From assembly GCF_014645815.1 (NCBI RefSeq), contig NZ_BMML01000011.1:124001-188000 (forward strand): DNA of 64,000 nt, written 5' to 3'. Below the pieces are notes generated by a model. The model had not been told where the DNA came from, did not search any database, and saw only the letters and a program-made list of their open reading frames with translations. Origin of the DNA: Streptomyces fuscichromogenes. GTDB taxonomy: Bacteria > Actinomycetota > Actinomycetes > Streptomycetales > Streptomycetaceae. Shown piece by piece: positions 50,056 through 59,135 of this stretch. Positions within the stretch are counted from its first letter, which is position 1, and every line of letters starts with the position of its first letter. The position numbers were made by a program, and so were the translations under genes.

Positions 50056-51252
50056 GTGCAACGCGACGAGAAAGAGGCGGTGGCGGCCGAGCTCTACCGG
50101 GCGCTGGCCCGCAGTGACCGGAAGCGGCTGGACGAGATCCTGCATCCCGCGTTCGAGGGCCGGACCACCGAAGGGCTCCCACTCGGCCTGGGCGGGACGT
50201 ACCGCGGGCCCGACGCCATGCGCCGGGAGTTCTGGGGACGGATCGCCCGCAGCTACGACGCTCGGGCCGAACCCGCCGAGTACCGTCACCTGGACGACGG
50301 ACACCTGCTGGTCACGGGTAGGTACGTGGGCGAGGCCAGGCAGGGCGGGGGCAAGCTCGACGCGGAGTTCCTCCATCTCCTGAGTTTCGCCGAGCGCCGG
50401 ATCACCGGTCTCGTCCAGCTGACGGACAGCGCACGCTGGGCAGCGGCCCTGCAGACGGGGCAGACCCTGTCGGCCCTGGACCTCCGTGTCGCCGACGGGC
50501 TCGCCCAGATCCGGCTCGACCGCCCGCACGTCCGTAACGCCTTCGACCAGACCACGGCCGACGACCTGTACGAGGTCGCCCAGCGCCTGGCCGCCGACCC
50601 TGACGTCCGCGCCGTACTGATCACGGGCAACGGCCCCGCCCTCACCGTGGGCGGCGACATCGCCGTCTTCGCGGACAACGCGGGCGCCGGGCTGCCCGGC
50701 AAGCTGCGCAGGATGATCTCGCCCTACCACGAGGCGTTGCGCCTGCTCAGCCGGCTCGACGCGCCGATCGTGTGCGCCGCGCACGGCGCCGTCGCGGGCG
50801 GCGGACTGGGACTGCTGTACTGCGCGGACATCGTGCTGGCCGCCGAGGGCACCAAGTTCGCCTCCGGGTTCACGGCCATCGGCCTGTCCGGCGACGGCGG
50901 CAACTCCTGGTTCCTGCCGAGGCTCGTCGGGCCCCGCCGGGCCGCCGAGTTCTACCTCGAACAGCGGGTGCTCGACGCCCACGAGGCCGCCGAATGGGGG
51001 CTGGTGACACGCGTGCTGCCGGCCGCCGAACTGGCCGACGAGGCCCTGGCGGTCGCCCGAAGGCTGGCCGCCGGTCCCACCCGTGCCCACGGCGAGATCC
51101 GTCGGCTGCTGCGCGACTCGTGGTCGGCCACGCTGTCCGAGCAGTTGACGGCCGAGGGGGACGCGGTCGCGCGCACCGCCGCGACGTCCGACGCCTCGGC
51201 GGCCGTCGCCGCCTTCATCGACAAGCGCAAGCCCATATTCCAGGGACGGTAA
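50056..51252 (+). CDS. NTF2-like domain fused to enoyl-CoA hydratase
   Basis: About 398 aa. GTG 50056 has 'ggagg' nine bases upstream; ATG 50038 would be an alternative. Residues about 1-130 are a SnoaL/NTF2-like fold ('VAAELYRALARSDRKRLDEI', 'YRGPDAMRREFWGRIARSYD', 'VTGRYVGEAR'). Residues 145-398 are a crotonase with oxyanion hole 'LTVGGDIAVFADNAG' and 'HGAVAGGGLGLLYCADIVLA'; the loop 'FTAIGLSGDGGNSWFLPRLV' follows. The fusion suggests consecutive reactions on one intermediate, such as isomerisation followed by hydration. Start of a unit with an acyl-CoA dehydrogenase. Confidence 0.88.
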   Translation: MQRDEKEAVAAELYRALARSDRKRLDEILHPAFEGRTTEGLPLGLGGTYRGPDAMRREFWGRIARSYDARAEPAEYRHLDDGHLLVTGRYVGEARQGGGKLDAEFLHLLSFAERRITGLVQLTDSARWAAALQTGQTLSALDLRVADGLAQIRLDRPHVRNAFDQTTADDLYEVAQRLAADPDVRAVLITGNGPALTVGGDIAVFADNAGAGLPGKLRRMISPYHEALRLLSRLDAPIVCAAHGAVAGGGLGLLYCADIVLAAEGTKFASGFTAIGLSGDGGNSWFLPRLVGPRRAAEFYLEQRVLDAHEAAEWGLVTRVLPAAELADEALAVARRLAAGPTRAHGEIRRLLRDSWSATLSEQLTAEGDAVARTAATSDASAAVAAFIDKRKPIFQGR

Positions 51253-51254
51253 CG

Positions 51255-52421
51255 ATGACAGCACTGATCACGGACAGCGACGAGCACCGGCTGATCCGGG
51301 AGAGCACCGCCAAGATCGCGGCCCGCTACGGGCATGCGTACTACAGCGAACGGGCCCGGACCGGAACCGGTCTGGGGGAGCTGTGGAGCGAGCTCGGTGA
51401 GGCCGGGCTGCTGGGTGTCCACCTTCCCGAGGAGTACGGCGGCGGGGGCGCGGGTCTGGCCGAACTCGTCGTGATTCTGGAGGAGTTGGCGGCGCACGGC
51501 ATGCCGATCCTCAGCAGCGTCATCTCGCCCGCCATCTGCGGTTCGATCATCGCCGCCCATGCCTCGCCGGAGATGAAACAGACGTGGCTGCCGGACCTCG
51601 CCTCCGGCCGCCGCAAGATGGCGTTCGCCATCACCGAGCCGGACGCCGGATCGAACAGCCACGCCATCACGACCACGGCCCGGTCCGACGGCGAGGGCTT
51701 TCGGATCTCGGGCGGCAAGTACTTCATCTCCGCCCTGAACGAAGCGGACGCCGTGCTCGTGGTCACCAGGGACGGCGACCTGGCCCCCTCGGCATCCGGG
51801 CGCAGCCCTCTGTCGCTCTTCGTGGTGCCCGTCGACGCGCCCGGTCTGCAGTACCAGCCCATCGAGACCGAACTGATCTGCCCGGACAAGCAGTTCACCC
51901 TGTTCTTCGACGACGTCCGGGTGGGCGGCGACGCCCTGATCGGGGAGCGCGGCAGGGGACTTCGACAGGTCTTCGCCGGCCTCAACCCGGAGCGCATCAC
52001 CGCCTCGGCGCTCAGCAACGGCATCGGCCGTTACGCGGTGGCGAAGGCGCGTGCGTACGCCTGCGAGCGCAAGGTGTGGTCGGCTCCGATCGGAGCGCAC
52101 CAGGGCGTCTCCCATCCCCTCGCCGAAGCGCACATCGGGGTGGAACTCGCCCGGCTCGCCACGGCCCGCAGCGCGGAGTTGTTCGATACCGGACAGGACG
52201 CCGCGGCGGCGGCCAACATCGCCAAGTTCACCGCGGCCGAGGCCTCGCTCAAGGCGCTCGACCAGGCCATCCAGACCCACGGCGGCAACGGCCTGTCGCG
52301 CGAGTACGGCCTGGCCGACCTGTGGTTCGTCGCCCGCATGCTGCGTACCGCACCCGTCAGTCGGGAGATGGTGCTCAACTTCGTGGCCCAGCACAGCCTC
52401 GGCCTGCCCAACTCGTACTGA
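51255..52421 (+). CDS. acyl-CoA dehydrogenase 1
   Basis: 388 aa. 'AFAITEPDAGSNSHAITTTA' (FAD/substrate segment), 'ISGGKYFISALNEADAVLVV', 'NPERITASALSNGIGRYAV' and 'QTHGGNGLSREYGLADLWF' are typical. The catalytic base position in 'GLSREYGL' fits the C-terminal helix. It introduces a double bond alpha-beta to a CoA thioester and passes electrons to ETF. Only 2 bases separate it from the fusion gene. Confidence 0.93.
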   Translation: MTALITDSDEHRLIRESTAKIAARYGHAYYSERARTGTGLGELWSELGEAGLLGVHLPEEYGGGGAGLAELVVILEELAAHGMPILSSVISPAICGSIIAAHASPEMKQTWLPDLASGRRKMAFAITEPDAGSNSHAITTTARSDGEGFRISGGKYFISALNEADAVLVVTRDGDLAPSASGRSPLSLFVVPVDAPGLQYQPIETELICPDKQFTLFFDDVRVGGDALIGERGRGLRQVFAGLNPERITASALSNGIGRYAVAKARAYACERKVWSAPIGAHQGVSHPLAEAHIGVELARLATARSAELFDTGQDAAAAANIAKFTAAEASLKALDQAIQTHGGNGLSREYGLADLWFVARMLRTAPVSREMVLNFVAQHSLGLPNSY

Positions 52422-52466
52422 CACCTCTCACTGACATCCCTCATCCGAGCAGCAAGGAGTACCCAC

Positions 52467-53330
52467 ATGGCAGGAGTACAGGACCGGGTCGTCGTGGTGA
52501 CCGGCGCGGGCGGCGGGCTGGGGCGCGAGTACGCGCTCCTACTGGCCCGTCACGGTGCCAAGGTCGTCGTCAACGACCTCGGCGGCGCCCGGGACGGCAC
52601 CGGATCCGGCAGCGCGATGGCCGACGCGGTCGTCGAGGAGATCCGTGCCGCGGGCGGTCAGGCCGTCGCCAACCACGACAGCGTGGCCACCGAGGAGGGC
52701 GCCGCCAGTGTCATCGGCACCGCCCTCAAGGAGTACGGCGCCGTGCACGGCGTGGTGAACAACGCCGGCATCCTGCGGGACGCCTCCTTCGCCAAGATGA
52801 CGGCGGAGCAGTGGGAGGCCGTGCAGCGCGTGCACCTCTTCGGCGGCTTCCACGTCACCCGAGCGGCCTGGCCGCACTTCCGTGAGCAGGGACTTGGCCG
52901 GGTGGTCATGGTCACCTCGACCTCCGGTCTGTACGGCAACTTCGGCCAGGCCAACTATGGCGCGGCCAAGCTCGGTCTGGTCGGTCTGGTCAACACGCTC
53001 GCCGTCGAGGGCCGCAAGTACAACATCCTGGCCAACGCGGTCGCGCCGCTGGCCCGGACCCGGATGAGCGAGGACGCCGCCCCCACCGAACTCCTGGAGA
53101 AGCTCCCGGCCGAGTTCGTCGCACCCGTCGTCGCCCACCTGCTGACCGACGAGTGCGCCGACACCGGCACCGTGCTGATCGCCGGTGGCGACCGCGTTCA
53201 GCGCGTCGCGTACTTCGCCTCGAAGGGTGTGACCTTCGCCGGCACCCCGACTCTCCAGGACGTCGCCGACCGCTGGCTCGACATCACAGACATGGACGGC
53301 GCCGCCCTCGGCACCAACCCGCTGGCCTGA
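52467..53330 (+). CDS. hydroxyacyl-CoA dehydrogenase of the 17beta-HSD4/MFE2 SDR type
   Basis: 287 aa. 'VVVTGAGGGLGREYALLLAR', then 'VVVNDLGGARDGTGSGSAMA', is the hallmark of the peroxisomal multifunctional-enzyme dehydrogenase domain and its actinomycete homologues. The catalytic Tyr-Lys is in 'NYGAAKLGLVGLVNTL'. It oxidises (R)- or (S)-3-hydroxyacyl-CoA using NAD. Homologues in actinomycetes act in cholesterol side-chain beta-oxidation. It has 'caaggagt' upstream. Confidence 0.92.
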   Translation: MAGVQDRVVVVTGAGGGLGREYALLLARHGAKVVVNDLGGARDGTGSGSAMADAVVEEIRAAGGQAVANHDSVATEEGAASVIGTALKEYGAVHGVVNNAGILRDASFAKMTAEQWEAVQRVHLFGGFHVTRAAWPHFREQGLGRVVMVTSTSGLYGNFGQANYGAAKLGLVGLVNTLAVEGRKYNILANAVAPLARTRMSEDAAPTELLEKLPAEFVAPVVAHLLTDECADTGTVLIAGGDRVQRVAYFASKGVTFAGTPTLQDVADRWLDITDMDGAALGTNPLA

Positions 53331-53355
53331 GCCGGGACTTAGGGAGACAACGCTC

Positions 53356-54675
53356 GTGAAATCCTTCGACGCCCTCGTCATAGGCGCAGGCGCGGGCGGC
53401 CTGTTCAGCGCCGCCCGTCTGACCCACCTCGGCTACCGCACTCTCGTCGTCGAACGCCTCGACCGGGTGGGCGGCCGCGCCTCCACCCACGAGATCGACG
53501 GCTTCAAGGTCAACAACGGCGCCATCGTCATCGAGGTGGGCGGCATCACCGAGCAGACATTCCAGGAGGTCGGCGCCAAGTTCGACGTCCGCCGGGCGAA
53601 CCCGCCCGTCCTCTACCGCATCGGCGGCAAGGAGGTCGACGTGACCGGCGGCGGCTGGGGCATGCTGCTGTCCAAGCTCACCCGCCAGGGCGCCAAGCTC
53701 CTCGGCGGCATCGGAGCCGCCCGCGAGGACAGCGGCCTGCCGGACAGCGAGTTGTCCACCGCCGACTGGATCCGCCGCTACACCAAGAACGAGTCGGTGC
53801 ACGGCGTGTTCCGCAACATGTGCGGATCGGTCTTCGCGGTGGGCTCGGAAGAACTGCCCGCCCGGGTCTTCCTCACCTACTTCACCCGCAAGAGCGCCTT
53901 CAAGAAGTTCGGCTTCTGCCCCGACGGCACCATCGGCATCTGGCGCGCGCTCGCGGACGTGGTCATCGCCGGCGGCGGCGAGGTCTGGCTGGACAGCGAG
54001 GTGCGCCAACTGACCGTCGAGGACGGTCGGGTCACCGGCGCGGTCGTCGTCCGCGACGGTCAGAACAGCGAGGTCTCCTGCCGGTTCGCGGTCAGCGACA
54101 CCGGTCCTGCCGCCACCGTGGCCCTCGTCGGCGAGGAACACTTCCCCGAGGAGTACTTGGCCTCCGTCCGCCGCGGTGACCGGCCCTGCTCGATGATCTC
54201 CGTCAACTTCGCCAGCCAGGAGCGCCTGGTCGAGGCTCCGGGCCTGCTCAGCTTCGCCAAGACCCGCCGGATGTGCTACGTCGCCAACTTCACCGCGACC
54301 TGCCCCAAGATGGCGCCGGAGGGCTGGCACCTCTACGTGGGCACGGCCGTACCCCAGCCCGCCGTCGGGGACTTCGACGAGGCGGCCGAGACCGAGCTGC
54401 TCATGGCCGACCTCCGGGAGCAGATCCCCGGCTTCGACCGCGCCCGCATCCTGTCGACCGTCGTCACCCGCGACGGCTGGCCCCCGCAGCGCGCGGTGGC
54501 GGGCTTCGACCTCCCGAACACCACCCCTCTGCCCAACCTCTGGAACGTCGGCGACGCCGTCAAGGAGTACGCCAACGGCGGCACCACGGCCTGCGCCGAG
54601 ACCGCCAAGCTCGTCGTCGAACACATCGCGCAGCGCCACCCGGTCGGCGCCGGCGCCGAACCGGCCGGAGCCTGA
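53356..54675 (+). CDS. phytoene-desaturase-like FAD oxidoreductase
   Basis: 439 aa from GTG 53356. 'ALVIGAGAGGLFSAARLTHL' and 'RVGGRASTHEIDGFKVNNGA' form the FAD site; 'LWNVGDAVKEYANGGTTACA' is the C-terminal FAD contact. It resembles the other FAD enzyme at 16642 in fold only. In the island it may dehydrogenate a ring or act on a hydroxylated product of the Rieske enzyme. Its exact reaction is unknown. The gap to the ferredoxin is 10 bases. Confidence 0.85.
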   Translation: MKSFDALVIGAGAGGLFSAARLTHLGYRTLVVERLDRVGGRASTHEIDGFKVNNGAIVIEVGGITEQTFQEVGAKFDVRRANPPVLYRIGGKEVDVTGGGWGMLLSKLTRQGAKLLGGIGAAREDSGLPDSELSTADWIRRYTKNESVHGVFRNMCGSVFAVGSEELPARVFLTYFTRKSAFKKFGFCPDGTIGIWRALADVVIAGGGEVWLDSEVRQLTVEDGRVTGAVVVRDGQNSEVSCRFAVSDTGPAATVALVGEEHFPEEYLASVRRGDRPCSMISVNFASQERLVEAPGLLSFAKTRRMCYVANFTATCPKMAPEGWHLYVGTAVPQPAVGDFDEAAETELLMADLREQIPGFDRARILSTVVTRDGWPPQRAVAGFDLPNTTPLPNLWNVGDAVKEYANGGTTACAETAKLVVEHIAQRHPVGAGAEPAGA

Positions 54676-54685
54676 AGGACCACCG

Positions 54686-54877
54686 ATGAAGATCACCGTT
54701 GATCGCAGCAAGTGCACCGGGCTCGGCATATGCGAGTCCCTGTCGCCCGACGTGTTCGAGGTCGACGACGCGGGCGAACTCGTCCTGAAGACCGACACCG
54801 TGCCCGCGGGCATCCTCTCCGACGTCCAGGAGGCCGTCGCGGGCTGCCCGACCGAAGCCCTCCGGCTGGAGCCCTGA
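54686..54877 (+). CDS. 3Fe-4S ferredoxin
   Basis: 63 aa. Cluster ligands C10, C16 and C54 ('SKCTGLGICES' and 'AGCPTEAL') with the central Cys of the 4Fe motif missing, as in P450- and oxygenase-linked 3Fe-4S ferredoxins. It shuttles electrons from the reductase of the next gene to the Rieske oxygenase or to the FAD enzyme beside it. Its stop shares a base with the reductase start. Confidence 0.93.
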   Translation: MKITVDRSKCTGLGICESLSPDVFEVDDAGELVLKTDTVPAGILSDVQEAVAGCPTEALRLEP

Positions 54878-56112
54878 TGAGCGTTCGCCGACTGGTCGTC
54901 GTGGGCGCGTCCCTGGCGGGGCTGCGCGCCGTCGAGGCGGCGCGCAGGGACGGCTTCGACGGTCGGATCACGCTCGTGGGGGCCGAACCGCACCTCCCGT
55001 ACGACCGGCCTCCGCTGTCCAAGCGGTTCCTCGACGCGAGCGGTACGGACCCGGTACCACCGACCTTCCGCACCGAGGAGGCACTGCGCACCGATCTCGG
55101 CGCGGAACTCCTGCTCGGCGACCCTGCCACGTTCCTGGACACCGCGGCCCGCACGATCGTCGTCGGCGGACGGACCATCGGCTACGACGCCCTGGTCGTC
55201 GCCACCGGCGCGACCGCCCGCCGGCTGCCCGGTGCGGCGGGCCTGACCGGCGTGCACACGCTGCGCACCCTGGACGACGCGCTCGCCGTCCGGCGGGCAC
55301 TCGACAGCGGTGCCCGGACCGTGGTGATCGGCGCCGGTTTCATCGGCGCCGAGACCGCGGCCGCCGCCCGGAAGCGGGGACTGGACGTCGTCGTGGTCGA
55401 GACGCAGCCGACCCCGCTGGTGCGCGCTGTCGGCGAGGCGATGGGCGGCGCCCTCGCCTCGCTGCACCTGCGCCATGGCACCGACCTCAGGTGCGGTCTG
55501 AGCGTCACCTCGCTCGAAGGGGAGGAGCGGGTCGAGAGGGTCCGGCTCTCTGACGGGAGCGTGCTCGACGCGGACCTGGTGGTCGTCGGCACCGGGGCCG
55601 TGCCCGCCACGGACTGGCTGGAGGACTCCGGCCTGACCCTGAGCAACGGAGTGGTCTGCGACGAGACCCTCTGCACCGGAGCCGAAGGCGTCTACGCGGC
55701 CGGCGATGTCGCCCGATGGCACAACCCCGCCTTCGACCGGCTCATGCGCCTGGAGCACTGGATCAGCGCGGCCGAACAGGGAGCCGTCGCCGCGCGCAAC
55801 GCCCTGAACCCGGCGGCGGCGAAGACCTATGCGACGGTGCCGTACTTCTGGTCCGACCAGTACGACAGCCGCATCCAGTTCGTGGGTGTTCCGCAGTCCG
55901 ACGAGATCGACGTGGTCGACGGTGACATCGAGGGTGACCAGCACGGCGTCGCCCTGTACCGCGGCGGCGACCGCCTGGTGGGAGCCCTGGCCGTCAACAG
56001 GCCCACCGAGATCATGAAGTACCGGGGACTTATCGCCCGGGGTGCCTCGTGGGCGGAAGGGCTCGCGTTCGCGCGGTCACGGAGCAGGTCCCGGCACACC
56101 ACGGACGCGTGA
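54877..56112 (+). CDS. NAD(P)H-ferredoxin reductase
   Basis: 411 aa. Two dinucleotide-binding folds: FAD 'RLVVVGASLAGLRAVEAARR' and NAD(P) 'TVVIGAGFIGAETAAAARKR'. The second FAD contact is 'GVYAAGDVARWHNPAFDRLM', with 'LEHWISAAEQGAVAARN' after it. The family includes the reductases of biphenyl, ethylbenzene and P450 systems. It couples with the ferredoxin just upstream. The Rieske subunits lie 10 kb away in the same island, and no other reductase is present. Confidence 0.93.
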   Translation: MSVRRLVVVGASLAGLRAVEAARRDGFDGRITLVGAEPHLPYDRPPLSKRFLDASGTDPVPPTFRTEEALRTDLGAELLLGDPATFLDTAARTIVVGGRTIGYDALVVATGATARRLPGAAGLTGVHTLRTLDDALAVRRALDSGARTVVIGAGFIGAETAAAARKRGLDVVVVETQPTPLVRAVGEAMGGALASLHLRHGTDLRCGLSVTSLEGEERVERVRLSDGSVLDADLVVVGTGAVPATDWLEDSGLTLSNGVVCDETLCTGAEGVYAAGDVARWHNPAFDRLMRLEHWISAAEQGAVAARNALNPAAAKTYATVPYFWSDQYDSRIQFVGVPQSDEIDVVDGDIEGDQHGVALYRGGDRLVGALAVNRPTEIMKYRGLIARGASWAEGLAFARSRSRSRHTTDA

Positions 56113-56122
56113 GGGGGAGAAG

Positions 56123-57265
56123 ATGGCAGACGGCCCGCTGTCGGGATGCAGGGTGCTGGAGCTCGCCGGGATCGGCCCGGGTCCGTTCGCGGGCATGACA
56201 CTGGCGGACCTGGGCGCGGAAGTGGTCCGGGTCGATCGCCCCGGAGGCAACGGGTTCTTCCCGGGCTTCGAGCAGGTCGACGTCCTGAACCGCGGAAAGA
56301 AGTCGGTCCTGCTCGACCTGAAACGGCCGGACGCCGTACGGGCCGTGCTGGACATGTCGGCCCGGGCCGACATCCTGATCGAGGGCTACCGTCCGGGGGT
56401 CGCCGAACGGCTCGGCCTCGGACCCGACGAGTGTCTCGCCCGCAACCCGCGTCTGGTCTACGGCCGGATGACCGGCTGGGGACAGGACGGGCCACTGGCC
56501 CAGCGGGCCGGGCACGACATCGGTTATGTCGCCCTGACGGGTGCTCTGCACGCCGTCGGCGGTGCCGACGGACCACCGCAGATCCCGCTCAACCTCGTCG
56601 GTGACTTCGGCGGCGGCGGGACCTATCTGGTCATGGGCGTCCTGGCGGCGCTGCGCCGGGCCGACCGCACGGGCAGCGGACAGGTCGTCGACGCCGCCAT
56701 CGTCGACGGCACGGCCCATCTGCTCGCCGGCACCCACATGATGCTGGCCACCGGGACCTGGCAGGACCAGCGGGGCGTTAACCTCCTGGACGGCGGAGCG
56801 CCGTTCTACGCCGTCTACGAGACGGCCGACGGCCGCCACATGGCGGTCGGCGCCCTGGAACCGAAGTTCTACGCCGAACTGCTCACCGTCCTCGGGGTCG
56901 ACGAGGACCCCGCCGCCCAGCACGACCGCACCAGGTGGCCGGTGCTGCGCGAACGGCTCGCGGCGGCGTTCGCGAGCCGCACCCGGGACGAGTGGGCGGC
57001 GGAGTTCTCGGCGTCGGACGCGTGCGTGGCACCGGTGATGAGCCTGCGAGAGGCCGCGGACCACCCGCATCTGAAGGCCCGCGGCACGCTGGTGGAGCGC
57101 GACGGTGTCCTCCAGCCGGCGCCCGCGCCGCGTTTCTCCGCGACACCCACCGCCCTCGGACCGCCCCCGCCCGTGCCGGGCCGGCACACCCGCGAGATCC
57201 TCAAGACGTGGCACGTCGAGGACGCCGAGGGTTTGCTGACTTCGGGCGCCGCCGTGCAGGCGTGA
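56123..57265 (+). CDS. CaiB/BaiF-type CoA-transferase
   Basis: 380 aa from ATG 56123 ('gggggagaag' upstream). 'VLELAGIGPGPFAGMTLADL' then 'GAEVVRVDRP' opens the fold. The catalytic Asp is D132 in 'AGHDIGYVALTGAL', and 'PLNLVGDFGGGGTYLVMGVL' follows. Family III transferases pass CoA between acids, or in the racemase branch (AMACR) epimerise 2-methylacyl-CoA. Steroid catabolism uses the racemase branch, so both activities are open here. Confidence 0.92.
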   Translation: MADGPLSGCRVLELAGIGPGPFAGMTLADLGAEVVRVDRPGGNGFFPGFEQVDVLNRGKKSVLLDLKRPDAVRAVLDMSARADILIEGYRPGVAERLGLGPDECLARNPRLVYGRMTGWGQDGPLAQRAGHDIGYVALTGALHAVGGADGPPQIPLNLVGDFGGGGTYLVMGVLAALRRADRTGSGQVVDAAIVDGTAHLLAGTHMMLATGTWQDQRGVNLLDGGAPFYAVYETADGRHMAVGALEPKFYAELLTVLGVDEDPAAQHDRTRWPVLRERLAAAFASRTRDEWAAEFSASDACVAPVMSLREAADHPHLKARGTLVERDGVLQPAPAPRFSATPTALGPPPPVPGRHTREILKTWHVEDAEGLLTSGAAVQA

Positions 57266-57315
57266 GAGACCCGGCCACGCGCGCCCTCAGGTGGTGAAAG
57301 CCGGGAGCGTGCCCT

Positions 57316-58038
57316 TCACCCGTGTGTCGATGCCGTTGAACCCTTCGCGGCTGTCGTCCGCCGGGCCCGGGACACCCCGGTCGCACGGGCGGCGCCCAGT
57401 TCCTGGTCGGCCGCCACGCCCAGGCCGTGCCGCACCAGGGATTTCGCGGTGCGCACCACGACGTCCAGCGAGCCCTGACGCGGATTCCACCACTCCGCGG
57501 CCCAGTTCAGGGCGCCCAGGACCAGCATGCGGGCGACCCGGGGTTCGAGGTCGGCACGGAGCCCACCCGCCTTCTGCGCGTCCTGGACGAGCGTGCGCCA
57601 GATGTCCCCGTACCTGCCGTCCTCGGCGAGCTGCCGGGTGCGGAGGTCCTCCGGGACCTGACCCGCGTTGCGGATCGCCGCGGTGGCGAAGTCCGAGATC
57701 GCCAGCTGGTAACGAAGGTGCTCCTCGACGGCGGTGTCGATGCGGTCCATGGGGTCGGTGTCCGCTGGAAGCGCGTCGAGCGCCTCCGCGACGTGCTGCC
57801 GCAGACGGGCCACGCCGACCCACATGACCTCCTCGATCAGCACTTCCCTGGAGGAGAAGTAGTAGTAGATGGCCGGCGCCTGGATCTGTGCCTGCTCCGC
57901 CACGTCGCTCAGCCGCGTGCCCGCGTAACCCTTGCGGCTGAGGACGTGGGCCGCCGCGTCCAGGATGCGTTCGCGGGTGCGCGCCGACTTGGAGTCGGAG
58001 GGATCGACCGGTGGCTTGTCCGCGGATTTTCTAGGCAC
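57316..58038 (-). CDS. TetR-family regulator of the catabolic island (paralogue 2)
   Basis: 240 aa from GTG 58038. HTH 'GYAGTRLSDVAEQAQIQAPA' then IYYYFSSREVLI. The ligand domain shares 'PMDRI', 'ALNWAAEWWNPRQGSL' and 'RTAKSLVRHGLG' with the regulator at 34327. It carries a longer, low-complexity C-terminal tail. It follows the luciferase-like gene by only 7 bases, so the two are co-transcribed. It is the second of two paralogues probably sharing operators. Confidence 0.9.
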   Translation of the reverse strand: MPRKSADKPPVDPSDSKSARTRERILDAAAHVLSRKGYAGTRLSDVAEQAQIQAPAIYYYFSSREVLIEEVMWVGVARLRQHVAEALDALPADTDPMDRIDTAVEEHLRYQLAISDFATAAIRNAGQVPEDLRTRQLAEDGRYGDIWRTLVQDAQKAGGLRADLEPRVARMLVLGALNWAAEWWNPRQGSLDVVVRTAKSLVRHGLGVAADQELGAARATGVSRARRTTAAKGSTASTHG

Positions 58039-58045
58039 GCATCAA

Positions 58046-59095
58046 TTATAGGTTGTCGACCAGACGACGGACGGCCTCCACCGTGCGGGCCGGGTCCGGT
58101 CCGACCGGGTCGAGGTTCAGGGCCGTCACTCCCGCCTCCCGGTAGGCGTGGATCCGTTCCGTGACCTGGCCGGGCGGTCCGATCAGGGTGGTCTGCTCCA
58201 GCCACTTCCGCGGCACGGCGGCCTCGGCCTCCCGCGTCCTGCCGTCCAGGTAGAGATCCTGGATGATCTTCGCCTCGGCCTCGAAGCCGTATCGGCACGC
58301 CAGGTCGTTGTAGAAGTTCCTGCCCCGGGAGCCCATCCCGCCGATGTACCGGGCGGCTGTCGGCCGCTCCTGGTCGAGCAGATCGTCGACCGGGAGTTTC
58401 TCGCCGACGGCGACCGGGCCGCCGGCGACGATGTCCAGCGGCGGCAGTCCGGGGGAGCGGCGCGCGGTCCCCGCGGCGAGTGCGGGTCCGAAGACCTCCG
58501 CCGCCTTGTCCGGCAGGAAGAACAACGGAAGCCAGCCGTCCGCCAGTTCGGCCGTCGCGCGCACCGAGCGCTCCATCAGTGACGCCCAGTAGACGGGGAT
58601 GCCGGCGCGGTAGGGATGATTGATCAGGCGCAACGGTTTGCCGAGCCCCGTCCCGCGGTCGGCGGGCAGCGGCAGCCGGTAGACCTTTCCGTCGTACGTC
58701 AGGGGCTCCTCCCGCCGCCACACCTTGCGGCAGATCTCGATGGTCTCCGCGATCCGCTGCATCGGCCGGTCGAACGGCACACCGTGGAAGCCCTCGACGA
58801 CCTGGGGTCCGGAAGCACCGATGCCGAGGGCGAAGCGGCCCCGGCTGAGGCTGTCCGCGGCGGCGGCGCTCATGGCCAGCAGGGTCGGGGTGCGAGAGAA
58901 GACGTTGACGATGCCGGTACCGATCTGTACGCGCTCGGTCGTCGCGGCCAGATAACCGACGAGCGTCATGGCGTCGAAGCCGTAGGCCTCGGGGACCCAG
59001 ACCATGTCGAGGCCGGCGGACTCCAGGTCCCGTACCAGTTCGGCGGTCTCGACCGGGTCACCGGTGTACCTGGACAACAGCATCGAGAGTTTCAC
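58046..59095 (-). CDS. luciferase-like F420-dependent oxidoreductase
   Basis: 349 aa from GTG 59095 ('ggagg' upstream). TIM-barrel LLM pattern: 'LESAGLDMVWVPEAYGFDAM', 'RVQIGTGIVNVFSRTPTLLA', 'RFALGIGASGPQVVEGFHG' and 'LADGWLPLFFLP'. Most actinomycete members with this N-terminus use cofactor F420. The enzyme would reduce a double bond or oxidise an alcohol. It shares a transcript with the TetR at 57316. Confidence 0.9.
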   Translation of the reverse strand: MKLSMLLSRYTGDPVETAELVRDLESAGLDMVWVPEAYGFDAMTLVGYLAATTERVQIGTGIVNVFSRTPTLLAMSAAAADSLSRGRFALGIGASGPQVVEGFHGVPFDRPMQRIAETIEICRKVWRREEPLTYDGKVYRLPLPADRGTGLGKPLRLINHPYRAGIPVYWASLMERSVRATAELADGWLPLFFLPDKAAEVFGPALAAGTARRSPGLPPLDIVAGGPVAVGEKLPVDDLLDQERPTAARYIGGMGSRGRNFYNDLACRYGFEAEAKIIQDLYLDGRTREAEAAVPRKWLEQTTLIGPPGQVTERIHAYREAGVTALNLDPVGPDPARTVEAVRRLVDNL

Positions 59096-59135
59096 TTGGT
59101 CCTCCGGTCGGCTGTGGACGTACGGGTGCGCGGCT

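Noticed and set aside
53284..55944. Minus-strand frame of 886 aa
   Set aside because: Antisense to the FAD oxidoreductase, ferredoxin and reductase genes; composition is artefactual.
57287..57350. Remnant of a crotonase C-terminus ('REGFNGIDTRVKGTLPAFTT' in another frame)
   Set aside because: The match is short and overlaps the real 3' end of a TetR gene. It could be chance, so it is not listed as a feature.
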